From assembly GCF_001693255.1 (NCBI RefSeq), contig NZ_CP016474.1, positions 2,312,661-2,376,660 on the forward strand: a stretch of 64,000 bases of DNA. The letters run 5' to 3'. Positions 48,257-57,257 of the stretch are shown in pieces; within the stretch, counting starts at the first letter, position 1; each line of letters begins with the position of its first letter. This stretch comes from Picosynechococcus sp. PCC 7003 (GTDB lineage Bacteria > Cyanobacteriota > Cyanobacteriia > Cyanobacteriales > MRBY01). The notes beneath the pieces were generated by a model that had not been told where the DNA came from, did no database searches, and saw only the letters and a list, made by a program, of their open reading frames with translations. The translations under genes and the position numbers were made by a program.

Positions 48257-49834
48257 ATGGCGAACGCACCTGTATCCCCAGTGGTGCTCGTAATCTTAGA
48301 TGGCTGGGGCTACCGTCAAGAAGCTAACGCAAATGCCATTGCGGCTGCCAATACACCAAATGTCGATGCCTTTTTCGCTACATATCCTTCGACATTAATC
48401 CACACCTCTGGAAAAAGGGTGGGGCTGCCAGACGGCCAAATGGGGAATTCTGAAGTCGGTCACTTAAATCTTGGGGCAGGACGTGTCGTCCCCCAGGAAC
48501 TGGTGCGTATTTCCGATGCCATTGAAGACGGCTCCTTTCTCCGTAACGACGTCCTCGTTAAAGTTTGTCGAGAAACGCGCCAAGCTGGGAAAAAATTACA
48601 CCTCATTGGTCTTTGTTCAGACGGTGGTGTCCACTCCCATATCAACCACCTCCTGGGTTTATTAGATCTAGCCAAGGTTAACGGCATCGCTGATGTTCAT
48701 ATCCACGCCATTACCGATGGGCGCGACACCAATACCACCGAAGGCATTAACTATCTCCAACAGATCCAAGCCCACATCGATAAATTTGGGGTCGGCTCGA
48801 TCTCGACGATCAGTGGTCGCTACTTCGCCATGGATCGCGATCGCCGCTGGGACCGCGTCAAGCAAGCCTACGACGTAATGACCCAAAACGAGAACTTCGA
48901 CCAACGTTCTTTTGCAGAAATTCTCCAAGACCACTACGACAACGGCGTGACCGACGAATTCATCCCGCCTGTGCGCCTCAAGGAAGGAGCCATTGAACCA
49001 GGCGATGGCGTAATTTTCTACAATTTCCGACCCGACCGCGCCCGACAACTTTCCTATGCCCTAGTAGACAAAAACTTCCAAGGGTTTGAACGGGAATTAA
49101 TTCCGGATCTTAATTTCGTCACTTTTACCCAATACGATGCCAATCTTCCTGTGCACGTCGCCTTTGCGCCCCAAAATCTGACGAAAATCCTTGGGGAAGT
49201 GATCGCGGACAATGGCCTGAAGCAATTCCGCACCGCAGAAACCGAAAAATATCCCCATGTTACTTATTTTTTCAATGGTGGTTTAGAGGTTGCCTTCGAA
49301 GGAGAAGACCGAGAACTGATTTCTAGCCCCCAGGTTGCCACCTACGACCAAAAGCCAGAAATGTCTGCCGAGGCAGTGACGGATGCGGCTTGCCGAGCCA
49401 TTGAAAAAGGTATTTATAGCCTGGTGGTGATTAATTACGCGAACGCCGACATGGTCGGCCACACTGGAAAACTTGAAGCGGCGGTAAAGGCCATTGAAAC
49501 CGTTGATAATTGTTTAGGTCGTTTAGTGGCAACTATCGGCAAAATGGGCGGCACCACATTAATTACCGCTGACCACGGCAATGCTGAATATATGGCCGAT
49601 GAAAAAGGCAAATCTTGGACAGCACACACAACCAACCCTGTGCCCTTTATCTTGATTGAAGGGGAACGCCGTAAGGTGGTGGGCCATGGTGGTGATGTGG
49701 TGTTACGGGAAAATGGCTGCTTAGCAGATGTCGCACCGACGATCCTCGATATTCTCGGCATTGACAAACCGCAAGAAATGACTGGCCAATCTCTCATTGC
49801 CCCGGCCCCCTATGCCGTGACCCGACGTCGATAA
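48257..49834 (+). CDS. gpmI: Phosphoglycerate mutase, cofactor-independent
   Basis: A 525-residue two-metal (Mn) alkaline-phosphatase-fold enzyme that interconverts 3- and 2-phosphoglycerate. VVLVILDGWGYR near residues 9-20 carries the first metal aspartate. The catalytic serine is in MGNSEVGHLNLGAGR near 64-78. Later ligands are in RPDRARQ, NYANADMVGHTG and TADHGNAEYM. A strong AGAGGAAAG ribosome site precedes the ATG. Confidence 0.96.
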   Translation: MANAPVSPVVLVILDGWGYRQEANANAIAAANTPNVDAFFATYPSTLIHTSGKRVGLPDGQMGNSEVGHLNLGAGRVVPQELVRISDAIEDGSFLRNDVLVKVCRETRQAGKKLHLIGLCSDGGVHSHINHLLGLLDLAKVNGIADVHIHAITDGRDTNTTEGINYLQQIQAHIDKFGVGSISTISGRYFAMDRDRRWDRVKQAYDVMTQNENFDQRSFAEILQDHYDNGVTDEFIPPVRLKEGAIEPGDGVIFYNFRPDRARQLSYALVDKNFQGFERELIPDLNFVTFTQYDANLPVHVAFAPQNLTKILGEVIADNGLKQFRTAETEKYPHVTYFFNGGLEVAFEGEDRELISSPQVATYDQKPEMSAEAVTDAACRAIEKGIYSLVVINYANADMVGHTGKLEAAVKAIETVDNCLGRLVATIGKMGGTTLITADHGNAEYMADEKGKSWTAHTTNPVPFILIEGERRKVVGHGGDVVLRENGCLADVAPTILDILGIDKPQEMTGQSLIAPAPYAVTRRR

Positions 49835-49893
49835 ATCGGTTATCCTAAAGTTTCCCCGCTGAAATCAAACATTTATTCGTTCGTCATTGATCT

Positions 49894-50136
49894 ATGTTGG
49901 AATCTATTTTGCAAATTGTGTGGATGGTCTCCGCCGTTGGCCTTATTCTGCTGGTCTTACTCCATAGCCCCAAGGGAGACGGTTTAGGGGGAATTGGCGG
50001 TCAGGCACAGATGTTTACCAGTACAAAAAGTGCCGAAACGGCTCTTAACCGTGCTACTTGGATTTTGTGTATTACCTTTATGAGCTTAACGGTCATCCTG
50101 AGTGCGGGTTGGTTAACACCAGTCGTTGGTCAATAG
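49894..50136 (+). CDS. secG: Preprotein translocase subunit SecG
   Basis: An 80-residue SecG with two membrane helices (about residues 3-24 and 54-73) joined by the conserved loop LLHSPKGDGLGGIGGQAQMFTSTKSAE. It assists SecYEG. Its end lies about 7 bases before the preferred start of the downstream metalloprotease gene. Confidence 0.94.
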   Translation: MLESILQIVWMVSAVGLILLVLLHSPKGDGLGGIGGQAQMFTSTKSAETALNRATWILCITFMSLTVILSAGWLTPVVGQ

Positions 50137-50143
50137 GATTCTT

Positions 50144-50980
50144 TTGGCTGGGTTAGACGGTATTTTTCGGACTTGGCGGCGTCATCCTTGGGGGTGGCGT
50201 TTTTGGTTTGGTCTCCTTGGGGGTTTAGCGATCGCCTTGGGTCTCCAGTGGGGCAGCTATGGTTTAGGCCCAGAATTGCTCACGCGTTTACCCCAATCCC
50301 AGACCCATCCTCTGCCAGAAACGCTCCAAGGGACGTCAGACCCGATAACTGCGGCAGAAGATTACTTCGGGGCGGTTACCCCCTCTCCCCTGGGCCATTT
50401 GATCTGGTCGGAGTTTCCGGTGAACGTTTACGTGGCCCCCCTTGATCCCGCTGCCAGTCCTGCGGCCCAACAACGTCAGCAACAATGGCAATGGGCCACC
50501 ATCGCGGCGATCGCCCAGTGGCAAACTTATCTACCGTTGTTAATTCTCGAGACAGCAGATACCGCCGATATCGTGATTCAGCGCCAAGCTCCCCCAGCCC
50601 AAAGGGAGATCGACCCAGAAACAGGCAAAATTCGCTATTCTTTGGGCCGCAATGCCGAAACTCGCTACGAATTCTACATCGACGACCGAAACATTCTCCG
50701 CCACCGCATGACCATTCTGCTGAATGATCACCAAGGGGCGATCGCCACCCAAAATACCGCTTGCCATGAATTGGGTCACGCCCTTGGTATTTGGGGTCAT
50801 AGCCCCAATGCTGAAGATGCGCTTTTCCCAAGACAAATGGGCACCCAAGCAAGGATCTCCGCTGCTGATATCAATACCCTCCGCAAAATCTACCAACAAC
50901 CAACCCGTTTAGGCTGGCCAATGCCTCCTTTAGCCACTAAAAAACTCGCTGATCCCCAGAGCCTTAAAGAAGGTCAATAA
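50144..50980 (+). CDS. Membrane-anchored matrixin-like zinc metalloprotease
   Basis: A 278-residue protein with one N-terminal membrane anchor (FWFGLLGGLAIALGLQWG), an ectodomain, and a full metzincin zinc site HELGHALGIWGH (HExxHxxGxxH) about 60 residues from the end. The region after it (EDALFPRQM) lacks the usual M-x-P Met-turn wording. It is a likely periplasmic or lumenal protease of the M10 group, substrate unknown. I prefer the TTG at 50144, because AGGA sits five bases before it; the frame opens at a TTG 18 bases earlier, overlapping secG. Confidence 0.75.
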   Translation: MAGLDGIFRTWRRHPWGWRFWFGLLGGLAIALGLQWGSYGLGPELLTRLPQSQTHPLPETLQGTSDPITAAEDYFGAVTPSPLGHLIWSEFPVNVYVAPLDPAASPAAQQRQQQWQWATIAAIAQWQTYLPLLILETADTADIVIQRQAPPAQREIDPETGKIRYSLGRNAETRYEFYIDDRNILRHRMTILLNDHQGAIATQNTACHELGHALGIWGHSPNAEDALFPRQMGTQARISAADINTLRKIYQQPTRLGWPMPPLATKKLADPQSLKEGQ

Positions 50981-51079
50981 TTTTCTTTTGTGAAGTATTA
51001 TGAAGCCTTTTTCTGACTTTACAGTGGGCAGATGCCTATCCTATAGTTAAAGGCTAGAGTGAATTTTGAGGCAATCTAC

Positions 51080-52123
51080 ATGGCAAAAAAGAAACGTAAG
51101 ACCACTGGCAAAAATGCTGTTACCCTATCCCTTACGTCCCAAGCCATCGATCGCCTTGCAGAAATGGCTCAAAAATCCGGCTTTTCCCGGTCTGCCTTCA
51201 TCGAAAACCTGATGGCGGGCACTGTTGCAATCACGGCACCGGAAGCAGAAAAGAAACTCTTGGTGTCTGTCGAAAAAGAGGCCGAAGACACGGCAAAAGT
51301 ACAAGTAGACTTAGCTGAAACCGCTGCTGCCGAGACCGCACCAACGACCCCTAGCCCCGATACAGAATTAGCAGCAAAAATTGCTTCCCAAGCGAAGATC
51401 ATTGCCGATCTAGAAGCCAAATTAGCAGAGGCTTCTCCTTCCCTTAAACGGCCAGTGACTCGTCCCAATACCGCCGAAAAATCGACTTCGACAACGACTA
51501 ATCAATCCCAGCAAGTTGCGACCCTTGAAAAGCAAATTGCCGATCAAAAAAATCAGATTCAAGCCTTAACGAAACAATTAAACGAATCAGAAAAAAACCT
51601 CGATTCAACCAACGAAAAAAACAAGACATTACAACAAGAACTTGACCAAGGAACGGCCAAGTTTGAAAAAATTCAAGGGGAGAACAAAACCCTTGTCCAA
51701 ACCCTTGAATCTCAGAAAGCAGAGATCGCTCAACTGCAGCAAAAGGGATTAGCCGCAGAAAAAACTCAAGCCGAACAGACCCAACTTCAGAAACGTCTCG
51801 CAGCCCTGCAACAAGAAACAGAAAAACTTCAACAGCAACTCCAGGCAGCCACAACTGCTGAGGCAACATTGCAAAGCCAAATTACCCAGCAGCGCCAGAC
51901 GATTGCTCAACTCGAACAGGCGCTACAGTCTAGTCGAGCACAAATAGCAGCCCAAACCGACCAAGGCCAGACCCTCGCCACTTTGAAACAAGCCCATGCG
52001 GATTTGCAGCAACAATACAAATTGCAAGGTGATCGCCTCCGAGCTTTAGAAGCCCAAACTCACCAAGCGACAGGGGTTGCCAGCATCGGTGAATTTTATC
52101 TGAATCGTTGGCGTAAATACTAA
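51080..52123 (+). CDS. Ribbon-helix-helix / long coiled-coil protein
   Basis: A 347-residue protein. After a basic start (MAKKKRKTTGKN), residues 13-46 (AVTLSLTSQAIDRLAEMAQK, then GFSRSAFIENLMAG) fit a ribbon-helix-helix DNA-binding fold like those of CopG-type repressors. An acidic linker follows, then about 190 residues of glutamine-rich heptad coiled coil (KQIADQKNQIQALTKQ, LQQELDQ, LQKRLAALQQ). It ends FYLNRWRKY. It could bridge DNA to a partner or to itself. ATG 51080 has GAGG nine bases upstream. A terminator follows. Confidence 0.72.
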   Translation: MAKKKRKTTGKNAVTLSLTSQAIDRLAEMAQKSGFSRSAFIENLMAGTVAITAPEAEKKLLVSVEKEAEDTAKVQVDLAETAAAETAPTTPSPDTELAAKIASQAKIIADLEAKLAEASPSLKRPVTRPNTAEKSTSTTTNQSQQVATLEKQIADQKNQIQALTKQLNESEKNLDSTNEKNKTLQQELDQGTAKFEKIQGENKTLVQTLESQKAEIAQLQQKGLAAEKTQAEQTQLQKRLAALQQETEKLQQQLQAATTAEATLQSQITQQRQTIAQLEQALQSSRAQIAAQTDQGQTLATLKQAHADLQQQYKLQGDRLRALEAQTHQATGVASIGEFYLNRWRKY

Positions 52124-52163
52124 AAGGCGAATTTTTTACCCTTAGATAGTCTCAAAATTTCAG

Positions 52164-52200
52164 TTCCCAGTGGATTCAACACTCTGCTGGGAATCTTTTT
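52164..52200 (+). terminator. Terminator after the coiled-coil gene
   Basis: TTCCCAG (52164-52170) and CTGGGAA (52187-52193) close a 16-base loop that pairs further in part, then TCTTTTT. Confidence 0.8.
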
Positions 52201-52292
52201 GGGTGTTTGGGGGGCTGATAATTGTTTCAAACTGAATGGCGCAAAACCACTCAATTTTAATCCTGGGAAACAACTTTGATTTTCCAAGTCAA

Positions 52293-52364
52293 AGCGGATG
52301 ATCGGACTCGAACCGACGACATTCAGCTTGGGAAGCTGACGTTCTACCACTGAACTACACCCGC
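52293..52364 (-). tRNA. tRNA-Gly (anticodon CCC)
   Basis: A 72-base cloverleaf on the minus strand. Acceptor GCGGGTG pairs with CATCCGC. The anticodon stem TCAGC/GCTGA encloses TTCCCAA, with CCC reading GGG codons. The T-loop TTCGAGT is normal and the discriminator is T. CCA is not encoded. The upstream protein gene's frame runs into its 5' end. Confidence 0.94.
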
Positions 52365-53444
52365 ATAATTCGATTTAACAGTATATCCTGAAGTTTTTCC
52401 CGGTAGCAAGCTTTTGACCATGGCGGCGCGAATCGTTTGGGTTTGACCAAAGACGCTGTACATCATTGCTTCGCGATAGAAACGTTGGGCCGGACTGGTG
52501 AGTAGATTCCCGGCTCCCCCTGACCAATGAAGAGCAATTTGGGCAAAAGTTTGGGCCGTTTGGATTGCGCTGAGACGCAACGCCAGTTTGGTTTGGAAAC
52601 TTTCTTTTTGGGGTTCCTTAATGGCGCAAAACAACTGCTCATGGAGTGCCTGCCAGTGGTCTTCTAGGGCTGTTACATCGTCAAAGTCAGTCGTCGCTAA
52701 CCAATTAAGCACACCCCGGGCGCAGCCGAGCGCAAAAAAGCCATGGTGCAAAATCTGCTGGCGATCGCCTTTGTGGATCGTGCCAGGGGGCTGGATCACC
52801 AGAACATCGGCAGCGGGAACCAACCAATTTTGGAGTTTGACCGTCACTGTCTGACTCACCCCCATGGCAGCAAGGGGGAGGGGTTGACTACAAAAAATTT
52901 CTCCCTGCCCTGAATGCTGTGATGTTTCGAGGGGAATCAAACCATACAATTCTGAACCGTCGGGTAAAGTGGCCCCGGCGATCGCCCGTTGAAAAAAACC
53001 ATAGCCCGTCACCCAAGGGATAGTACCCGTTAAGCAATAACTCTCGCCCTGGGGGATTGCCCGTACCGCAGGTTCGCCCCGCCGCCGGAGATGGGAAAAG
53101 CCCACACCGATCCGCACATTTCCCCTGGCCATTTGGGGTAATAACCGCTGTTGCTCAGAGTTGCCAAACCGGGCAATGCGACTGGCCGCACTCTGGTGTT
53201 AGGTTTGGAGGAAAGCCAAGGCCCCCGAAGCCGCCGCCATGGCCACCGTGGCTTGGTAATATTCAACGGCGCTCAACCCAGAACCCCCTAATTTTTCGGG
53301 TACCCGGAGTGCCAAGAGATGGCGATCGCCTAGACCATCAAGGGCCTGACTGAGAGCAAGGGGATCTTGATCCAGCTTTTCCGCCTGGGGCGCAATCGAT
53401 AAACGGAGATATTCTGCTAAATTTTCCCAGGCAAACTGACCCAT
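52344..53444 (-). pseudogene. Acyl-CoA dehydrogenase-like gene interrupted by an in-frame stop
   Basis: One continuous frame of about 366 codons resembling acyl-CoA dehydrogenases. The N-terminal helices contain LRVPEKLGGSGLSAVEYYQA, the middle has SYCLTGTIPWVTGYGFF and IQPPGTIHKGD, and the C-terminal helices include ALHWSGGAGNLL. A single TAA at 53199-53201 falls inside ...AFLQT-stop-HQSAASRIARFGN, where relatives read a glutamine, so a C-to-T change of CAA explains it. Downstream translation could restart at ATG 53132 (262 residues). The 3' end enters tRNA-Gly and uses a TAG within the tRNA as its stop, so the original C-terminus may also be lost. Confidence 0.75.
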
Positions 53445-53628
53445 TGATGAAAAATGATTTAACCCTATTTTTTTACAGAATCCCTGACCATCAACACCCT
53501 AAATTTTTCGGTTTCACTAATTCCCAAAGGAAACTAGAAGATGGCGGTACAATAACTAAAAATCTTAACCTAATCCCCTTAACTTCCCTGTCAACCCACT
53601 AACCCAATCATCTATTTCCCAGGTTTCT

Positions 53629-54585
53629 ATGGCACTCATCATTAGTACCGTCAATATGAAAGGGGGCGTTGGTAAAACCACCCTCACCGTCAACCTCGCC
53701 GCCTGCCTTGCCCGCCATCACAAAAAACGCGTACTTGTTGTTGACCTCGACTCCCAGATTAGTGCCACCCTCAGTTTGATGCCCCCCCAGGATTTTGCCC
53801 GCATCCGCAAAGGCCGCCGTACCATTAGCCACCTCATCGAAACGGCCATCAAGCCGACCCTCAAGCAAAGCCTAGATATCAACGACATCATTTGTCCTTA
53901 CATTGCCAATGTCCAGGGCCTAGATTTGCTTCCTGGTGACATCGAGCTTTACGACGAATATCTCGTCTCGGACATGCTTCACCAAAAAGCCCACAAAGAT
54001 CCGAACCTAGACTTTCAAGCCATCTGGAACAATTTTGAGCTGGTCTTAATTCGTAAGATTCTGGCGCCGGTGATGGATAAATACGACTTCATCATTATGG
54101 ACTGTGCCCCCGGCTATAACTTGGTCACCCGGAGTGGTTTGGCCGCCAGCGATTTTTATATTTTGCCGGCCCGTCCCGAACCTTTATCTGTGGTGGGCAT
54201 CCAACTCCTGCAACGGCGGATCCGTGCCCTACGGGATAGCCACCAAGACACTGATCCTAGAAATATTGATCCGATTAAGTTAGATCTATTGGGCATCGTC
54301 TTCATTCTTTCTGGTGGGAGCTTGCTGAATCGCTACTATAACCAAGTGATGAAACGGGTCAGCGATGACTTTACCAGTACGCAAATTTTTAAGTACAAAA
54401 TTCCGATGGATGTGAATGTTGCCAAGGCCCTTGATACATTTCAGCCGGTCGTGGTTTCGATGCCGAACACGGCGGGGGCCAAAGCATTTATGAAACTAAC
54501 AGAAGAATTTATCGCCAAACTCAAGGAAGCGGGGGGCCTCGCAGAACAGCGCCCTTCTCGAATCAACCTCGCGGATATCGAGTAA
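53629..54585 (+). CDS. ParA/Soj-family ATPase
   Basis: A 318-residue ParA-type ATPase with deviant Walker A KGGVGKTT near residues 11-18 (including the signature lysine), VVDLDSQISATLSLM near 37-51, and IIMDCAPGYNL near 155. The core is larger than a minimal ParA, with an insertion (RTISHLIETAIKPTLKQ, DINDIICPYIANV). Such ATPases position DNA, carboxysomes or other cargo using the nucleoid. No parB gene follows; a 55-residue gene does. Single-copy chromosomal relatives occur in many cyanobacteria. Confidence 0.83.
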   Translation: MALIISTVNMKGGVGKTTLTVNLAACLARHHKKRVLVVDLDSQISATLSLMPPQDFARIRKGRRTISHLIETAIKPTLKQSLDINDIICPYIANVQGLDLLPGDIELYDEYLVSDMLHQKAHKDPNLDFQAIWNNFELVLIRKILAPVMDKYDFIIMDCAPGYNLVTRSGLAASDFYILPARPEPLSVVGIQLLQRRIRALRDSHQDTDPRNIDPIKLDLLGIVFILSGGSLLNRYYNQVMKRVSDDFTSTQIFKYKIPMDVNVAKALDTFQPVVVSMPNTAGAKAFMKLTEEFIAKLKEAGGLAEQRPSRINLADIE

Positions 54586-54659
54586 ATCTGGGCAAGCTCC
54601 CATTTTTTGGGGTATGGTCTTTAGCGGATGGTATTTATTCCTACAAATCTTGAATTGCT

Positions 54660-54827
54660 ATGACAGATCTGGCTGTACTCAAAACAAAAATTGACGCGAT
54701 CAAAGGTAAACGGACGGTATTACTCAAGCTGCTCGAAAACCCCAATATTGGCACTCTGCGACTCGATGTTAACCAAGCCCTCGAAGAATTAGACGAATTG
54801 ATTGCGGAGTTAGATGAAACGCTGTAG
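54660..54827 (+). CDS. Small acidic helical protein, 55 residues
   Basis: An unlisted short gene from ATG 54660 to TAG 54827, 75 bases after the ParA gene and 26 bases before the permease gene. It reads MTDLAVLKTKIDAIKGKRTV, then LLKLLENPNIGTL, RLDVNQALEELDELIAE, LDETL. Two helices, the second strongly acidic and leucine-patterned, suggest a dimerising or adaptor protein. Position hints at a ParA partner; nothing in the sequence proves it. No family recognised. Confidence 0.68.
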   Translation: MTDLAVLKTKIDAIKGKRTVLLKLLENPNIGTLRLDVNQALEELDELIAELDETL

Positions 54828-54853
54828 GGCATAATCTCTAGGCACCTTTACGG

Positions 54854-55627
54854 ATGAAATATTGGTACGAAACGATCGCCGTTAGCCAGAGAATTTTACT
54901 GGAGTTGTGGCGGCGGCGACGGAGCTTAATTTTTTGGATTTTATTTCCCGTTTCTCTCCTGTTCCTCAATGGGTTTATTTTGGCGGAACGGGCAGGTTTG
55001 AGCTTGGCTGAAGCGATGGAATTTGCGGCGCCTTCGACGTTGGTGGGGGCAGCTCTCTTTTTTAGCTGCTTGGGGGGCAGTATTGCGACGGTGGTTTCGG
55101 AACGGGAACAGCACACCCTCAAGCGTTTATTTATTTCCCCTTTGAGTGGGACGGCTTATTTTCTGGGGATTTTCCTCGCCCATTGTTTGATTGGGATTGG
55201 TCAGGCTTTGCTTGTTTTTGCGATCGCCATTTTTGTGGGCGCGACCTTCACGGGGTCGGTGGTGGTGGGCATTGGGATTATTTTCCTGAGCATCATCGCC
55301 TATGTAGGAGTCGGCTTTATTCTGGGAACTCAATTGGCGAAACGCACAGAGGATGTCAATGCGTTGGTGGCGACCTTCGGCGTACCGTTGTTGATCCTTG
55401 GGGGCGCTTTTTTACCGACCTCCCTCTTCCCGGAAGCTCTGCTAAATGCGGCCCAATATAATCCGATTTTTCACATGAATGAAGCCTTAGTGGGTCTTTG
55501 GGCTGAGGGGGAAACCATTGGGGCGATCGCCAATCATTTATGGTTTTTGGGAATTTTTGCCCTGGCGATGATCGCAGGGGGATGGCTATCCTATCGGCGG
55601 ATGATCCAAGTAGAACGGCAACTGTAG
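54854..55627 (+). CDS. ABC-2 type permease
   Basis: A 257-residue permease with six hydrophobic segments. The coupling loop ATVVSEREQHTLKRLFISPLSGTAYFLG (near residues 76-103) and the late stretch FGVPLLILGGAFLPTSLFPEAL are typical of the drug/polyketide exporter class of ABC-2 permeases. No ATPase gene is adjacent, so its ATPase must be elsewhere. Cargo unknown. Confidence 0.85.
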   Translation: MKYWYETIAVSQRILLELWRRRRSLIFWILFPVSLLFLNGFILAERAGLSLAEAMEFAAPSTLVGAALFFSCLGGSIATVVSEREQHTLKRLFISPLSGTAYFLGIFLAHCLIGIGQALLVFAIAIFVGATFTGSVVVGIGIIFLSIIAYVGVGFILGTQLAKRTEDVNALVATFGVPLLILGGAFLPTSLFPEALLNAAQYNPIFHMNEALVGLWAEGETIGAIANHLWFLGIFALAMIAGGWLSYRRMIQVERQL

Positions 55628-55630
55628 ACT

Positions 55631-56404
55631 TTAGCGAGTTTTTTCAGTGACCGTTTGAACCCATTGGGACAAATTCACGACAGGGATCCCCTGTTTTGTG
55701 GCGGTAGATCGCTCAGGGGCAGTGTTATAGCCCCAGTCTGCAAGAAACAGTTGCAGGGTGTTTAATTCCGGTTGCTGTTGAACTTTTTCCAGGGTTTTGA
55801 GGCGATCTTCAATGAATAGAAAAGTTTCTACCTCCGGTGTAAGCAATTGCTTTAAGGTGATAGTTTTGGGTTGTTTTTGCTCTTTGCCAAAAATTTGGGC
55901 CGCCGGGAAATCGACATTCTGATGCTGGAGTAATTGTCGCGTAAAACGGGCTTCTTTCGTCGTGATGATATAGGGCGTTACGTCATCCTGATCCAGTAAA
56001 TTTTGCAGTAATTTCACCATTCCCGGATAAAATTGGTGTCGTCCCCGCCATTGGTCTAACTGGGTTTGCAGTTGGCGATCGCGCACTCGATCAAGGGCTT
56101 CTATTAACTGGGCAGAATTCAGATTTTCCTGCTGGAGAATCTGCTGAACAACAATTTGCCAAGCTGCCCAGAGTCGCGCTTTAGGAATGTGTTGTTGTAA
56201 AGCTCGTAGGAGGATGATCATCTCCCAACCCGTTTCGATTAAAGGCCGTAATTCGTTGAAGTCCGCCTGTAATTCTGTCAACAAATCTTCCGGCGTACTG
56301 GGCCAAATCGTTTGATACGCAAGGCAAGCGGAATGGAAATATTCCGGCAGCCCGTCACAGATCACCCCGTCAAAGTCAAAGGCAATAATTGTTTTTGGTG
56401 CCAT
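55631..56404 (-). CDS. HAD-superfamily hydrolase
   Basis: A 257-residue haloacid-dehalogenase-fold phosphatase. Motif I is IAFDFDGVICDGL near residues 7-19 with both aspartates. Motif II is in YIITTKEARF near 145-154. The later acidic motif is LFIEDRLKTLEKV near 196-208. It has a helical cap typical of subclass I. Substrate unknown; its pattern resembles phosphoglycolate phosphatase relatives only in general. Its start overlaps the stop of the DUF1825 gene by one base (TAATG), so the two are one transcript. Confidence 0.85.
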   Translation of the reverse strand: MAPKTIIAFDFDGVICDGLPEYFHSACLAYQTIWPSTPEDLLTELQADFNELRPLIETGWEMIILLRALQQHIPKARLWAAWQIVVQQILQQENLNSAQLIEALDRVRDRQLQTQLDQWRGRHQFYPGMVKLLQNLLDQDDVTPYIITTKEARFTRQLLQHQNVDFPAAQIFGKEQKQPKTITLKQLLTPEVETFLFIEDRLKTLEKVQQQPELNTLQLFLADWGYNTAPERSTATKQGIPVVNLSQWVQTVTEKTR

Positions 56405-56724
56405 TAGTCAGGGATTTGGGCCTTCATGCGTTCGAGGGTCAGATTCATCTGGTCAAACATTTGTTGGGGAGTCATGCCAAACTGACCAAGCTGGGTTTTC
56501 ATCTGCTCAACAGCCATTTGGGCCATAAAGTCATCGGAGAGTTCAAAGCGTTTCATGAAAATTTTGTAGCGATCCATAACGCTTTCCATCTGGTCGATGT
56601 ACATTTTCTTGCCTTCCCGGTCGAACTTACCAAAGTCACTGCCGAGTTGGACTAAGTTTTGGTAGTCTTCAAATAAAGTTTTGGCTTCCTGCTGGACAAT
56701 TTCTGAGTCAAAAAATCCCATCAT
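56404..56724 (-). CDS. DUF1825 protein
   Basis: A 106-residue all-helical protein of the cyanobacterial DUF1825 family: FFDSEIVQQEAKTLFEDYQNL, then GKFDREGKKMYIDQMESVMDRYKIFMKRFELSDDF and a methionine-rich end. Conserved across cyanobacteria, role unknown. Two adjacent ATGs (56724, 56721) are possible starts. It is translationally coupled to the HAD gene. Confidence 0.88.
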   Translation of the reverse strand: MMGFFDSEIVQQEAKTLFEDYQNLVQLGSDFGKFDREGKKMYIDQMESVMDRYKIFMKRFELSDDFMAQMAVEQMKTQLGQFGMTPQQMFDQMNLTLERMKAQIPD

Positions 56725-56843
56725 TACTCCTATGCACTGCTACGGCTTGGATAAGTTGCTCTACCATAGGGGGTGAGTGTCTTCCTTAAATTTTAGTGGA
56801 GGCATTTCCCGTCGCAAAGTATGGTTTTCCACATCTAAATGCC

Positions 56844-57236
56844 ATGAAACAGGCGATCGCCAAATTTTTGACCCAGCCCAAAGACCGCAAAGTTGCTGTC
56901 GGTCTCGCCCTCCTTGGTTCGGTAACGCCCCTCTCAGGCGTCCACAAATTTTATGTGGGGCAACCGGTTTGGGGGGTTGTGTATATTCTCCTCTGGTCAA
57001 CGCCGATCCCCCAAATTGCCTGTGCCATCGAAGCCGTCTGGTACCTACTGCAAGATTTTGACTCGTTCCAAGCCCGGTTTGGTTTAACAAAAGCCCCGGC
57101 TGCTGACCAGGCGATCGCCGCTGTCCAACAAACTGCTGCCATTGCCGAAGCGCTCCGGGAACTGGAAAAACTCCGGATAGAAGGACTGATCACGGAATAT
57201 GAATTTGAGCAAAAACGCCGCCAGCTTTTGAACTAA
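56844..57236 (+). CDS. TM2-domain membrane protein
   Basis: About 130 residues. A TM2 domain (KDRKVAVGLALLGSVTPLSGVHKFYVGQPVWG, then a second helix IPQIACAIEAVWYLL) is followed by a helical cytoplasmic tail. The tail ends in a SHOCT-like stretch, LRELEKLRIEGLITEYEFEQKRRQLL. The frame opens at GTG 56796; MKQAIAKF at 56844 is preferred but lacks a clear ribosome site. TM2 proteins span the membrane twice; the function here is unknown. Confidence 0.78.
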   Translation: MKQAIAKFLTQPKDRKVAVGLALLGSVTPLSGVHKFYVGQPVWGVVYILLWSTPIPQIACAIEAVWYLLQDFDSFQARFGLTKAPAADQAIAAVQQTAAIAEALRELEKLRIEGLITEYEFEQKRRQLLN

Positions 57237-57257
57237 ATTTGAACGCAAATTCTGCCT

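Noticed and set aside
53030-53266. Separate small gene inside the acyl-CoA dehydrogenase-like region, implying a frameshift
   Set aside because: The two halves are in the same frame; a single stop codon explains the break and this other frame is a shadow.
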